From: Elgaria multicarinata webbii
Taxonomy: Eukaryota > Chordata > Lepidosauria > Squamata > Anguidae
Assembly (NCBI RefSeq): GCF_023053635.1
Contig: NC_086188.1
Location: 1,252,501 to 1,316,500 of the forward strand
Direction of reading: 5' to 3'
DNA length: 64,000 nt
The position numbers were made by a program, and so were the translations under genes. Positions 1-13,400 of the stretch are shown here, piece by piece. The notes below the pieces were generated by a model. That model saw only the letters and a program-made list of their open reading frames with translations, was not told where the DNA came from and made no database searches. Within the stretch, counting starts at the first letter, position 1, and each line of letters starts with the position of its first letter.

Positions 1-637
1 AAATCTTAATCTCAAGTCACTACATGGGTTAAGAGATGGAGTTTCCCTTGCTGTTTTTCATAATGCCATGTTGAATACCAATATCTTAATTTTACATGAG
101 CAATAGGTTTGTGTGTTTTTAATACCTTGTAGGTGAGAGTTTGTTGTGTATATGATTTCTTCTGAGCTTATGTGGTATGAATGCCATTGGCACGATCAAG
201 TCAATCGGAGTTACTGGCCTTGTAACTGTGCTTGTGCCGTACTTTAGTCTAGATTATGTGCCTTGATCTGTGATTGTAGTAGCGAGTATTGCCTTTGGCC
301 CCTTCCAAACTGAATGGCCTTTGGTCCTTTCCTAATCTAATTGCATGATGTTTTGAATTTTAAACTCGTGGTCATGCAGCTTCTCAATAATTGAGTATGT
401 TATTCCCAAACATTAATTTATAATTACATTATCACTATTTTAAGTATGTGGAGTGCTATACATTCTAGTGTGCTAGATGCGTTAATATGCTAGAACAAAC
501 CACAAGAAGACAGTTTTATGTCCTTTTAAAGACTTAACAAATATATCATGGCATAAGATTTCATGGATTAGAAGTCACTTCAAATGTATGAAGTAGGCAC
601 TATTCCATGGAAGCTTATACCACAATACATTGTTCCT

Positions 638-792
638 ATACATGTCTACTCAGAAGTCCCATTGAGTTCAATGGGACTTACTCCCAGGTAAGTAGGTATA
701 GTATGCTAGCCTTATGGTGCATGTCTACTTAGAAGTAACCCCCATTGGGTTCAATGGTGTTTACTCCCAAGTTAGTGACAATAGGATTACAG
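638..792 (+). repeat. Two adjacent copies of an abundant squamate-type interspersed repeat
   Basis: Both share the core CCATTGAGTTCAATGGGACT followed by a TTACTCCCAGG-like stretch (638-703 and 716-792). The second runs into AGGATTACAG, where the hAT element at 793 is inserted; the repeat continues after it at 1443 as GATTGCAGCC. Confidence 0.7.
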
Positions 793-1442
793 CAGTGGTT
801 CCCAAAGTGGGTGGTACCGCCTCCTTGGGGGCGGTGGGATTGCATAGGGGGGCGTTAAGAGGCAGGGGGGCTCTAAGAGGCAAAGGGGCGGCAGGGGGGC
901 GCTTGAGGTGATCTTTTCCAAGAAGAGCCTCTCCAGAAGGTCTTAAAACCCAGGGACATTTTTATGGGAGAAGGTAGTTTGGTCCCAAGCCATATAGGGG
1001 AAGAATCCACACATGTATTAATACCGTTTAAGAAGCCCATCCATTACATTAAGAATTTACAGAATAGTGAGGTACTCTATCTACCCTAGTTACTAAATGT
1101 GATATCTAATATTCTTGCTAAATGACTATCAGACTTTGAAAAGATGATATCACTGGATCAAGTTCATCCATTATTTAATTGAATAAACTAAAAAGTAATT
1201 GGATTTTGAATAAACATTCAATTGCTACTGTTTTGAATTTGGGTTAAATTCAAAACAGTTATTGAATAACTGTTATTCAATAACAGGGTTATTGAATAAC
1301 TTGGGTTACTGTTATTCAATAACTTGGGTTATTGAAAACCGCTATTCTGAATAATGATTTTTATAGTGTAGGGTCGGGGGGCGCTGGGCATGAGTTTGTG
1401 GAACCAAGGGGGCGGTGACCTGAAAAAGTTTGGGAACCACTG
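793..1442 (+). mobile_element. Non-autonomous hAT element, 650 bp
   Basis: Terminal inverted repeats CAGTGGTTCCCAAA and TTTGGGAACCACTG, flanked by 8-bp target duplications GATTACAG (785-792) and GATTGCAG (1443-1450). The 8-bp duplication and CAG...CTG ends are typical of hAT/Charlie-type elements. No transposase is present. An internal AT-rich stretch (about 1200-1345) has repeated TTGAATAAC/GTTATTCAA units that can fold on themselves. Confidence 0.88.
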
Positions 1443-1705
1443 GATTGCAGCCTTTGTCTTTAAAGTACCTTAAGACACACTTTCTCTCTCTTAGAATATT
1501 ATAAATAACTATACCGAGATATCACAACTGTAAATGTTATCTGAACTGTATTTTATTAAAAAATGTAAAATGTATAACCAATAGAGATTTTGAAGGAACC
1601 AAGTCTGCTTTATAAAGCAGTGGTAAAAACTGCTGGGGGTGTGGGTGGGGGATGCTTTTGGGAAGATGTAAAACCGCTCTTCACAACACTTTTGTCCCCA
1701 TGCAG

Positions 1706-1740
1706 CAATTGACAAGATGGACATCGATGCTGCAAAGAAG
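1706..1740 (+). CDS. KNTC1: KNTC1 exon k1
   Basis: Two bases complete an Ala codon, then IDKMDIDAAKK. Acceptor atgcag, donor gtaacc. First KNTC1 exon in the window. Confidence 0.88.
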
Positions 1741-4700
1741 GTAACCAGGAGCATGTAGAAGTCTTATATCTCATATTTTGGTTTTAAAATAGTTTGGCTA
1801 TGATTTAGAGTCCTGTGTGCATATGGGGGTACTACTCCCTCCTCCCCCACACAGGAGGGAATGACCCTCCTCAGATTATGCTCTCTGCAACATGCTTAAG
1901 AGATTGTTTTTACCCATATCCTCACTTATGCAAATATAACAGATAAATTAATTGATTACAAACACCATACAGCTGTTCAGTTAAGAATTCGTAATTGGGT
2001 TGCAGCCCTAACAATTGTTATTTTTTACCATTTTTCATGAAATTGGGAATTATGCTTACCACTTTAAAATATGTGAATAGCTATTTGTCCGTCTTTCAGT
2101 TACAAGCGCAGGTGGACACATGTTTTATTTCAACAGAAGACTATCATACGGTTGGCTGCCTTACTTTCGTAACCGAGCACACAGCAGACAGGATCACTCT
2201 GATAATAGGGGTAAATAAGATGATTATTTGAATGCTTTTGTCTGTGACTTTTTTCTGGCGTAAGTTTGAGCAACTGGGGTGATTTTAGGATGTGTACAAA
2301 TAGTCTGGCTTTTGCAGCCCCTGCTAAGAACTCCTACCTGTTCACAGTCATGGTTGGCAATTTGCATACAGGCGTCTTTCACTGTAGACTCAAGTTTGCA
2401 TAATTCTGTGGTCCCTTGAGGCTCGCAAAGGAAGCATTGGATGACAGTCAGAATAAGAAAAGATGAAAATGTGACCTTGGATAGTTCCTGCTGGCTGGAA
2501 CTCTCCCCTACTGCAACGGTAGGCAGATGTTGTCTCAGCAGGGAGCTGAACCCTTATATAGGCTGACAAGACCTGTAGTCTGGCCAGCTCCGCCCCCATT
2601 GGAGGCGCTTAGCTGGACTGTTAAAGGGCCCTTACCTGATTTTGTAGCCCAAGGCTGAGGAGGTGGAGGTTCTTCTGGGGACTCTTCATTTGAACCAGAG
2701 GGTGAAGGCAGAGCTGTGTCCTCTGGCCAGGAGGGCCCCGAATAAGGCACTGACTGTTCCACCCCCAAGGAAGTAGCTGACTCCTCTGCTGCACACTGCA
2801 AAGTCCCTGGGCTGGTGGTGGAGTTACACCTCTTAGTGAATGTGGGACTGCCCCTGAAAATGACAGGTCCACCTCTCTCCTCCTGCCCCTCCCGCCTCTA
2901 ATAATTACGGATACAAAATGTGTCATGTGATGAGATGCTGCACGTTTCCCTTGCCCTACCCCCTACTTAGTTGCCAGCTGCTTGCCAGTGCAGTGCGATT
3001 GCATCATGTTTCTGTAAACCGCCCAGAGAGCCCTGGCTATGGGAGCGGTATATAAGTGTAATAAATAAATAAATAAATAAGTTGAATGCCCCTAGGTATT
3101 ATGGGGAGGGGGGAGAATGAGACATGGAAGCAATGCCTAGTTCCAGCCAAAGTGTATGCGCACTGGAAAGCTGTTGCTAACTGTGGCTTTCCAACACATG
3201 TATGCGGAGCAAAACACACACACACACACACACATACACACACACACACAAATCCCATAGGTTTGGTGATGTAGGTACAGATTACAGACAGTACTTTCTG
3301 CAGACGGGGAAATTTTGTAATGTGCCCTGTGGTCTGAATTTGGAGCAGTGCTGGAAAAATCCCCGAACATCTGGTTAACCAGGCTTTCAAAAATGTAATG
3401 TTGCTGGTGCCTAGGAATTTGGATTTGGCACAGGACTAGTTCCTATTAATTTCAAATATGTTTGCACCCCTAGTTACGTTGTTTTTTTAACAGGGAGTAA
3501 ATGTCTTATTTATTAACTCCTTTAAAATGTTTTTTCCGTCCTTCATCTTATGATACCAGGGTGGTATACAAAATAAAACTAAAAATCCCTATACAATAAA
3601 AATAAAACATGAACTACATCAAGAAATTAATGTCTTGAGGACCACTGCTTCCAAATACATTTCTATACACACTTACCTGGGAGTAAGTCACAGTGAGGCT
3701 TACTTCCGAGTAGGTATATAGAGGTGTTTACTGTAAATCTCCTATGAAGCACATGTGTGTGTGTTTCTGATATAAATACATTTGTTTCTTACAGGGTGTA
3801 GGTGATTGTGTGATGTCTGTTTGGGAAGTGAAGCCTAATAAAAAGCTGATCTCTATTCAAAATGTTGTTGATTCAAGTATGATGAAAGGTATGTTCTTCT
3901 GGGTAACGTGCCCAAGGCCCCCCGGCCACCACAAGTGCCCCCCCCCCGTTGGAGACCCCCCCCCTGGGGCTTATTATGCTTCTTTTCTAGGCAGGACATT
4001 AACAGGGTGGTATCTTTCTGTTTTGCAGCTGCAAATAAGCTTCAGGTTATCGACAGCTTGTTATTTGTCTTGGATAATGAGGCAAGTTTATTATGGTGGT
4101 ATTTACTTTATAACCTAAATTTACAATTATTCCTCTCAGCAAATATTTAGCTAATTTATTTATTTATTTATTTATTTATTGTATCGGGAAGAAGAAGAAC
4201 AGCAAAGCATTCAGATGATACTTCAGGATTCAATTGAGGGGGATGTTAATTAACGCATTACAGAAATACCAGCAGAAATCATTAAAAATAATAATGATAT
4301 GGCTTACTATTTCGATTTCGTCTGAACCAAAAGGACATAGTCTGTTGGAGCGAGTGGAAATTCCCTGTCGCCAGGGGCACTAGTCTTCTGAGGGCGAAAC
4401 TTACTGTTCCGCTAGGCCCGTCTTCCAGTCGCTGTATGTACTTCCCTTCAGTGTAACCGAGGAGTTTTGGTGCTTGCTTGCTTCCACCCGTCACTGCTGA
4501 ATGACCTTCGTCTCTCCCCCTCAGGTCTCAGGCCCACCACCTTCCCACTTCCCCCACATTTTAAAACCCGGCTTTTCCTAGGGCAGCTTCTTTCTCTCCA
4601 CCATGGCTGCTTCAGAGCATTCGCTACTCCCTCCGCCACTGTCCCTGCTGCCAATATGGCCACTTTGTGAGCAGCTCACCTTGCAAACCACAAGGCCCTC

Positions 4701-7364
4701 CCCTCCGCCCCTGCTTTTGTGTTTTTCTCCCTGCACGCCTCTGCGGCATGGAGCTACACTGGAGCTGAAGTTCCCCCACCTCCTCAGGTCCTGGCCAGAG
4801 CACAGAAACATACTGTTTAGCTATTAAAGATCGAGCTTTGAACTTTTCCGAACTTCCACATTTTCCTGCACGTCTACACTGCTTAAGGTTCAGTTTAAAA
4901 CAAAATTAGCAAAATCAGTCTGTCAGATCTCGAGTAGTAAGCCTTACGCTATTAGCTAACTAATAGAAACATTTTTTTCATAATTTGAAAGGTTGAAGTA
5001 TCACAAATGTATACTCTTTATGGATCAAACAGTTAAAGGAAATGTATTTATTTTATTTCTTTATTAAGGGGTCTTAAGTATACCAAGTTATATGTCAAAA
5101 ATGATTCTTTTGTTTTCCTTTCTTATAGAATGTATTGTCACTGTGGGATGTTCACTCTCTTACCATGGTTTGGGTCTGCCCTACAGTTTACATTGAAGAA
5201 TTTCTTCTGACATCAGAATCGGATTTTTCAGCAGTTGCATGGTAAAACTCTAGATAATTATAGTATTACTCCTGAGAAATATGAAAGGGTGCTGCTACTG
5301 TAGAATGGCTCATCCCCAATCCTTTGACCAGATCTGATCCCCCCTCCCACTCTGCACTCACTCCACTCCAAAAGAAACCCCTTTGAACAGAGAGGGGCAG
5401 ACTTGTAAGTAAACATGCATAGGGTTGGGCTGTGGGGGGGGGTGTAATTATAGATAATATGTCAGTTAGTTCCCAACGTTCCATTACGCGGTACAGCCAA
5501 GAAATGAAAACTAGGCTAGATCCGTGCAAGTGGATTGGCTGAACAGGCAAGAGGGACATAGTGACAGGCATTTTGCTAGCTAGTACTAAAATAGTTTTAA
5601 ATGGCGATGGCTCATAATCTGTAACATCTCTGATGCATTTTTCTCCTTTTTGTTAAGCCAAGGGATTGCCAATCTTAAACTGGTTGCTTTGACAAAACCC
5701 GATGCTGAAAAACAGGTATTGGCCTTGAGCTTTTAGTCATTTGCTTATTCAAAGTCTTTTTATGCCGCTCCTCGGCCCAAAAGGTTCTCATGTTATCAAT
5801 AAAACTCGACAGTTCCTGCCCATCATGCCTAAAAAGATATGACACACAAAGAAAAATGAATGTGGGGTGGATGGGAAGGAAGGGAAAATAGTGAGGCCTT
5901 TCAGCAGGACTGGTGGAATAGCCCGGCTGGCTTCCCCCGCTCGTCTCCCTTAGGACAGTCCTGCTGGAAGGCTGCTGAGAGTGAACGTTTCTCATTGAGT
6001 AAAAACAACCCCAGGTAGTGTGCATAGCAAGAGACAGCAGGACAAAGCTGGGTATTTGCCCAGTAGGTTTTCCAGCCCTATTTTAATGAGGTCCCGTCTC
6101 CTATGATTTCCATAATTGTTCTGTTTCTGTGCAGACAAGGAACATTGTGGTTTTTTCACTGCCTGCGATACACCAGCTCTACTCTTTGGAAGTTGCGCAC
6201 GTTTCTTCACTGGTTCAAAGTGGCATCAATACGGTATGTTTATGTCTCTGCTCTTCTGGGAAGGGCAATTGTGAAAGGGAATTGAAGTCAGGAGAACAAA
6301 GGTGGTTCCTAGTAACTGGAAAGAAATAGAAAGGTAGTAGTCAAAGAGGATGTGTGTTTGTGAGTGTGTGTGGGGAGTTACATTTAAGGCCTTAAGACTG
6401 ACACTTCTTTGGGAAGGTAAATTGAGAAGTTTTGATCATAAATAACGCTTTGGAGAGGCATAGTTGTTGACCCTTAGGTAAAACAATACACCTCTTCCTT
6501 TATTTCTAGATAGTTATTACGCAATTAAAGCTATTTGGAAGGGATGATTTTCCATCTGAATATTGTCTCTCCCACAGGATACAATATACATTTTGGAAGG
6601 AATGTATGAAAATAACGAAAAGTAAGTTTGTACCTGAATGGAAAGATCAGCTATAGCTTTATTTCCAGTTGTTGTTACAGCTCTGTTTTTAACCAGGCAT
6701 TCATTTCTAGGTCTTCTGACATACCCATTTCACTTCTGGTAATGAGATGCTTAACGGAAGCCTTACCTGAGAACAGGTATATGTATAATTTGGTTGTTAC
6801 TACTAGTCTGGTTTAAAATGGGGTTCTTGGGGCGTGAATGAACCAAAGTTTAGAATATTTAAATCTCATTGATTTCAAATGGAAAGGACTAAAACGTGTA
6901 CTTTATTCTGTCACTGAAATCCATGTGTGTAGCATCTTTACTTGGAAGAAATCCCCTCTGTAAGCTCCATCTGATGAGCGTTTTATTGCACGCTCGTTAC
7001 TGGGCACTCACGGATTGCTCGGAGGTAGCTCACATGACATCGTCTGCCTCTTGCACACCTTCTGCCCCTTCTGGTCTTCCTTGCGCTGCAAGAAAAACCA
7101 CGAAATATTTTTAAAACTGAAGTTGCTGCTCTCTCCTGCTGTGTGTGGGAGAAGCAGCATGTTCACAACGAGGGACTGAATGGCCCTCGGGCACCTTGTT
7201 TACTTCCTGTTTGAAAACAGGAAGTAACTGAGTGTCCATGGAGAAGCGATGGTAGCCAGTGTTAGCCAGCGTGTTGTCCAAGGTGTGATGGAGCTTTGTG
7301 CGTATACAAGTCCCAAAATTTCCCTCAAAAACGATCTTTAGTTACAATGCTGAAAGAGACGTAC

Positions 7365-7417
<53 letters not shown>

Positions 7418-10400
7418 TGAAAGCAGAAAAATAGGCTGAATTATACAACATTATTTTAGGCAAGGTGATCATTAGATATTCACACTCCATTTTCTGTCTT
7501 TTTAGACTGAGCCGTCTACTTCACAAGCACAAGTTTACTGAGGCTGAGAATTTTGCTGTTCTGTTTGGACTGGAAGTTGAGGTAACGGACCTTTATGTCT
7601 GCAAATCGTATCCTATTGCTTGTTGCCAAATGCAAAACCACAAATGTTTTCTTTGGTAGCTTGTTTGCATGCCTGCTTATTCCAGCTAACCAAACATAAT
7701 CACCCTCTATCAAGCCTCCTGTGGGTCCATAAAAAATAACCAACAGTAACTTTCTTCTTTTGGATTGTAGCTTCCAGATATCGGCTGCCTTCACATGGAA
7801 CAATAAGGCAGGATCATGAAGAGTCCTGGTTTAGAACCATTCGCTACTGCTTTGCTCCTCCCCGCTGCTGAACAAACCAGAAATGAGTTTTTATAATGTC
7901 ATCTAAACAGGGAATCCTGGGTTGCAGCTCCCTTTATAATCCAGGCTTGCAAGTCAGGGTTTGTTCTTGGTTTACAAATTCTGTCTTGCTTGGGAGCAAC
8001 AAGACCAGATCCCCTATTCAGACAGCACCATAAACCATTCCTGGTTTGTTCCGCAGTCATGCTAGAAGGGTGGAGCAAAGCAGAAGTGAAGGGCTGCATG
8101 TACCAGGCTTCTGGAGAATCCTGTCTTAATGTTATGTGTAATGAATGAATGAAACTTTATTGAATAAGTCTTCCTACCATTTCAAAAGATCACATCAGAC
8201 ATTGTCCGTTTATTGCTTGAAGGGGTTCTTTTAACTTACCTTTCGAAATTGTTAACTGTGTTTGCTGCGGGAGAAGGAAAGAATGCACAAACGTTTTGCA
8301 AATTTCACTCTGTGGGTACCAGACAAGCCCCACTCTACACTGAGTGCAAGCAAGAGCTCTGTTTTAATGAGAAAATAATATACTTTTTCATTTTTATTTT
8401 CTTTTAAACAGCTTGTTTACAAAGTAAAAGTGAGCTTTATTTTGGAGAAGCTGGTTACGGAATCTGCTGAGAACAATGGTCACTCAGCCTGGTTAGAACT
8501 TGTGGCTCAAGCTAAAGAAACCCTGAATAAAATAAAGGTAGGCATCTATATACTCTACTGTATGTACGGTTTGTTTATCTATTCCTTCCAAGATGTTTGG
8601 ACAATAAGAAGTTATTTATTTTTGTTGTTGTTGTTGGTCATTGATTGTCTGAAAACAAAGTAAGTTTAAGAAAAATGATACAAACAATATATCAAATTTA
8701 GGTATAACTATACTTATTACAATAAAATCATATTAGTAGAAAATATTTTAATCTTAAAGCAAATACATACATTTTAAATTTAAACAGAATAGTCCACGTA
8801 CATCAAACTTCAAACAAAAATCCCCAAACGCGTTTCAACCATACAGGTCTTCATCAGTGGGAAAAGGATATGTGGATTTTTTAAAAAAATATACAAATAT
8901 TAAAAACAGCTTTTTATTCCCTAGATAATAGAGAGTTTCTATTGGACCTGAAAAGCAAAACAAAGAAAAAATAATTGCCAAATGCCTATTGGTGCCCTTC
9001 CCCCTTTCTTTTGACCCCAAGGTTTTACTCTAATAATGATTATTTACCCAAAGTTGGGTCTTGTAAATCTTCAAACTTGTAACAAGGAAGACGGGGGACT
9101 AGATACTCCCTCCTGTCTTCAAGAGCTGGTGGATAAAGACACCTAATTAGTTTGCAAAGTTGGCCTAATTAAACAACACTCCCACAACTTGCTCACTCTT
9201 AGAGAAAAGTATGTAATATTGAGTAACCTTACCTTGGCTCCCAAGTAATATCTAGTTGCAAAAGTGATGTCTCAAATGAACAGGTATATGCAAAATATGC
9301 AAGATAAACTTGGGAGCCGTGTTCTCAATAATGCAGTTTTTATTTGCTGTCTCCTAATTGTGGCCCGAGCGTGCTCCAGCGGCACTTTTTCACATTTCTG
9401 CCGGTCATTGACTGTCTCCTTCTTCCAAACAGGACAGCTGTTTCGTGGCTGAGTATTGCATCAATACCCCCTGGCCAACGTATGAAACTGCTCAGGAAAT
9501 GTTGAACTATGCTCGAAGCAGGGTAAGTCCTGATATGTGCTTTTCACCCATCCTGCCTTGGAACTAAAGCTAGTTTAGATCTACCCTTGATGTCATTTTT
9601 CAGTTCTGATGGTTGCCTTATCCTGTTTGAGATCTTCGGCTTATTACATCCATTGGACTGCAAACTAATTTAGCATTTCATGTTCTCGTTTCAGGTCCTG
9701 AAGAGAGAGGATGCCATGGTTGTTCCTCTTTGGGCTGGGAACCCAGCATCTCTTACAGAGGTAACAAAATAAAGCTTGCTATGTCCTTTTTATTGTAACT
9801 GGGGTGTGGGGTGAGTGGCTGGAAAGAGAACCTTGAAATGTTTATGAATTTGAAGTGTTATAAGAGAACCATGATGGGATGAAATGCCAGGCTCTTGTTC
9901 ATTTCTCACAATTTCTGTAGAAGTAGGCATTTTTCTGCTTCAGGACACGTTCTGAAACAGGGGTGGTGAACCTCAGGCCCGTGGGCCAAATCCGGGCCCC
10001 TTGAGATTGGCTGAGCCCCTTTTCCCCAGCTGCTGATCCTCGGGAGGGGCCAAGGTGGAGAAGGTTGCCTCCGCCACTCTTCCCGGCCTGCACTGTACGT
10101 GACCACAAGCCTCTGAGCCCTAGAGCTAAAATCTGCCGGCACCCCCACCCACCCTGCCACTTTTGCCTTTGGCCCCTGCTACCGCTGGAATGCGCCCCCT
10201 GAGAGCTTCTCCAAAATTGAATTCAGCCCTCGGACTGAAAGAGGTTTGGCACCCCTGTTCCGAAAGATCACTCAACTTGGGACTGTTTCACACATTCTTC
10301 CCACATGCGTGTAGGGAAACGAGGGCCAAACGAGCCGTGGTAGAGCAGCCACAGGGACTGCATGGGGGAGGGGACCCAAGCCATCACCCCTCCCTGCCAT

Positions 10401-13400
10401 CCTTCGTTGCATCAAGCAACTTTCTCCCCATCCAGGCTCACTTTCCCAGGTCCCTTGACGTCAAGCTGACTTATGTAGAGTAAGACGTCCTCTATCTATC
10501 CAATGCATTGCTACCTCCAGTAGCCAAGGCAGTAAGCCTGTGTGCACCAGTTGCTGGGGAACATGGGTGGGAGGGTGCTGTTGCACCATATCCTGCTTTG
10601 TGGGTCTCTGGTTGACAACTGGTTGGCCACTGGGTGTGTCTGATCCAGCATGGCACTTCTTATATTCTTACATTTCTACCCTGATGTTTAGGTAAAGGCC
10701 TCAGAAGGCAGCTTACAATAGGGTGGTTGTTTTTTAATTGACAAATAACATCAATTAAGCAAGAAGTTAAACATATACAGGGAGACAGCAAAAAAAATCA
10801 CTAAGAAGTTTGTCAGAATTTAAAAAATCTGTAGGGTCCACTTAAACGTTGTAAGACGGAAGGGCCCAAGAACTGCACAAGCATGGGGGCTACCACTGAA
10901 AAGGACCTGATCCGAGTACCCGTGAACCTGATCTTATGCAGTGAAGACAATTCGGAGATAGCAGTTCAGAACGTCTTATATGCATTTATCGTTGAAGGAC
11001 TTTTTTTCTGAAAATCTTTTTGTCCTTACCCAGGTGATGCAGGCACAAGCCAGACTAACTACGTTTTATGGAGCATTTGGGCCGGAGAAATTCAGGTTGA
11101 CTTTTTTTCCGTTTTTATAGTATTGGTTGTGTGTCTATGTGAGTAAATGATAAATCTCTTTTGACCTGGTGTACTTAGCTATATTAATTTGTCTTCTACA
11201 CTATAAGACGGTGGTTCTAGGAAGGTAGGGAGCGAGGGTTTGATGTTTTAATGTAATATCTTCGGCAGACTGTCAGTTCGTTAGGATCAAATATATACAA
11301 AAACATTTACTTACCTTTAATATTAATTTTCGGATTTATCTATACAGACAAAATACAAATAACTCTGCCTCTAAACCACTGTTAATTACAAATGCAATGT
11401 CACAGTGACAGCCACTTTTCACAGTTTCTTGGACTCGCGTTGCTGATCTCTGCTGCTGAATTTCACAATTTTTCACTGGCTGAAGGAGCTGCTCTTTGGG
11501 TCTCTTTCTTTTTTCTGCTCCACTGCCTTTTCTTCCCTTTCTCCTCAGCCCCCCTTCCCTCCTTGGCCTTCTCTGCTTCTCTTCAAATCGTCTTTCTCCT
11601 GTGCGCTCCCACTCTTTCCCCTCTGTTCCATTCCCCTCTCCCTGACCCCTTTTCGCAGCTTGGCCTTTAAGAGCAAGTAAATACATTTCCATGAAGATAA
11701 TAACTGGAACCCCATGCACTTCCTTTATTATGCATCAGTGGCTTTCCAAAAGTTATTTGGATAAACTTGAATGCTCTTTGCCCAACTGTTCATTGGCTCA
11801 TAAATATAATTTGTGTGTGCTCCGAATTTAAATTACAAAATTCAGCTAATGGGGTCACTTGATAGTAACTTGATTTTTCAATAAACGTTTGTACAATCTA
11901 ATCCAGATATTGGGGTAGGTTTTCAGTATTTCAAAACCGAATTCATTTTTGGAGAAAGAAACCTCTAAAGGTGATCACCTTATTTAGAATGTGCTTCTAA
12001 AATGTAACTTTTCTCTCCTAGTGGAACTGCTTGGTTTGAATTTCTGAATAATAAGAACATCTTCAAGGAGATCCTTTTACAGCTAAAAGAAGGAAATCTC
12101 TCTTCTGCCCAGTATCTCTGGCTAAGACACCAGGTAAATTGTTCCAGGTATATTCTCAGTGAACAGGCCCAGCTGCCACATGTTGCTACATTCCTGGGCT
12201 TTGTTATTTCATGCTACTGAAGTATTGAGCACTTGCTACATACGCACCACACCACTCATAGATCTCGCTGCAGCTCCCTGGGAGACCTTGCTACATCATC
12301 ACCTGTCATGACATCGTTTTGCACCACCTCTGAATAAAACAGGAACGTTGAACCACTTTCAGCCCGAGGGCTGAATTCCATTTTGGAGAAGCTCTCATGG
12401 GCCGCATTCCAGTGGTGGCAAAAGGAGCGGGCGGGGGGGGAACCCTTCCAAAAAGTACAAATTATTTTAGCTTAAAGTTCTTACTCCTAGTAATTAAACC
12501 TTAGGAGAAGAATGTCAATCTTTTAGAAAGGGGGAAAACTCTACACAAAATCCAGGTCACTAAAAGGTGGAAGCAAGGAAGAGGCGTGGTTGTCTGGAGA
12601 ACAATGGAGGGCCGGATTGGGACCCCCAGTGAGCTGGATTGGGACCTTTGTACCAGGGGTGTTGTATGCTGGCTGTGTTAATGATAGGCAGAGTCTAAAC
12701 GCCCCTGGTATAAAGGTCCTTAGGGCCAGACGGACCAGTGATCTTTGGTACAAGAAGGCAGAACCACACATCCACAAGCCCTATTCTTTGCCTTCCACAA
12801 TCACCAGTCTGTTGAGTGTGAGAATCTCTCTCTTTACTCCTCTCCAGGCAGACTTCAAAAGCAGCTTTAGTGTGGAAATGCTGGATATCCTGCTAGCCAC
12901 AGTCTCTGGGACAGTTTACTTCAAAGAACTGTGTCTGTGGTTTAAGGATGTGATCATTCCTTTCATAAGGCAGGTTCTACCTCAAGGACAGGTAAGTTCT
13001 AATGGGGGTCTCTGCTATGCAGATTGGTGAACAGGCAGATGAGTGCACAGGTTTAGGTTTTTTAAGCCCTGATCATGGTGCAAGGAGTTGCTTAAGAGTT
13101 GTGGTGACGGCAGTTTCAGTAGAGTTGTCCAAACAAAACTTGCTGCTATTAAAGGGCATTGAGGAAAAGCTGGTTTTGACTTAGAAGGCCCTAAACAGTT
13201 TGGGGTCATGATACCTGAAGGACTGCCTCCTTTCATATCAGCCTACCAGGATTTATTATTATACTCAGATGCCCAGAGAGGCTGATGCTGAAGAGGGTTT
13301 TAATAGATTTTATGTCTTTTTATTGTTGTGTTCTTAACAGTGTTTTTAAGGTATTTTTTTAAAGTTATGTGTTCAATTAAGATTTTGTTTTTAATCTGGA

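Larger units (their letters stand above)
1..1705 (+). other. KNTC1: KNTC1 intron upstream of the first visible exon
   Basis: I found no match to the KNTC1 residues that should precede AIDKMDIDAAKK, so this is read as one intron continuing from beyond base 1. Bases 1-635 hold no feature I recognise. Bases 638-792 hold two copies of a common interspersed repeat and 793-1442 a hAT-like element, each listed separately. Confidence 0.8.

Noticed and set aside
2390-2900. Possible promoter or LTR-like block with TATATAGG and GC-rich sequence
   Set aside because: No paired terminal repeats, primer site or coding remains are visible, and the stretch ends in an L2-like tail. Left as unrecognised retroposon-derived sequence.
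3086-3390. Cys-Val and Thr-His repeat peptides
   Set aside because: These are only the (CA)n microsatellite read in different frames.
4480-4830. CpG-containing GC-rich block with an ATG near CCACCATGG
   Set aside because: Suggestive of an internal promoter, but the frames are short on both strands and there is no homology; it lies inside a KNTC1 intron.
11336-11719. 127-codon frame, Arg/Glu/Lys-rich, on the - strand
   Set aside because: Low-complexity translation of a C/T-rich intron stretch.
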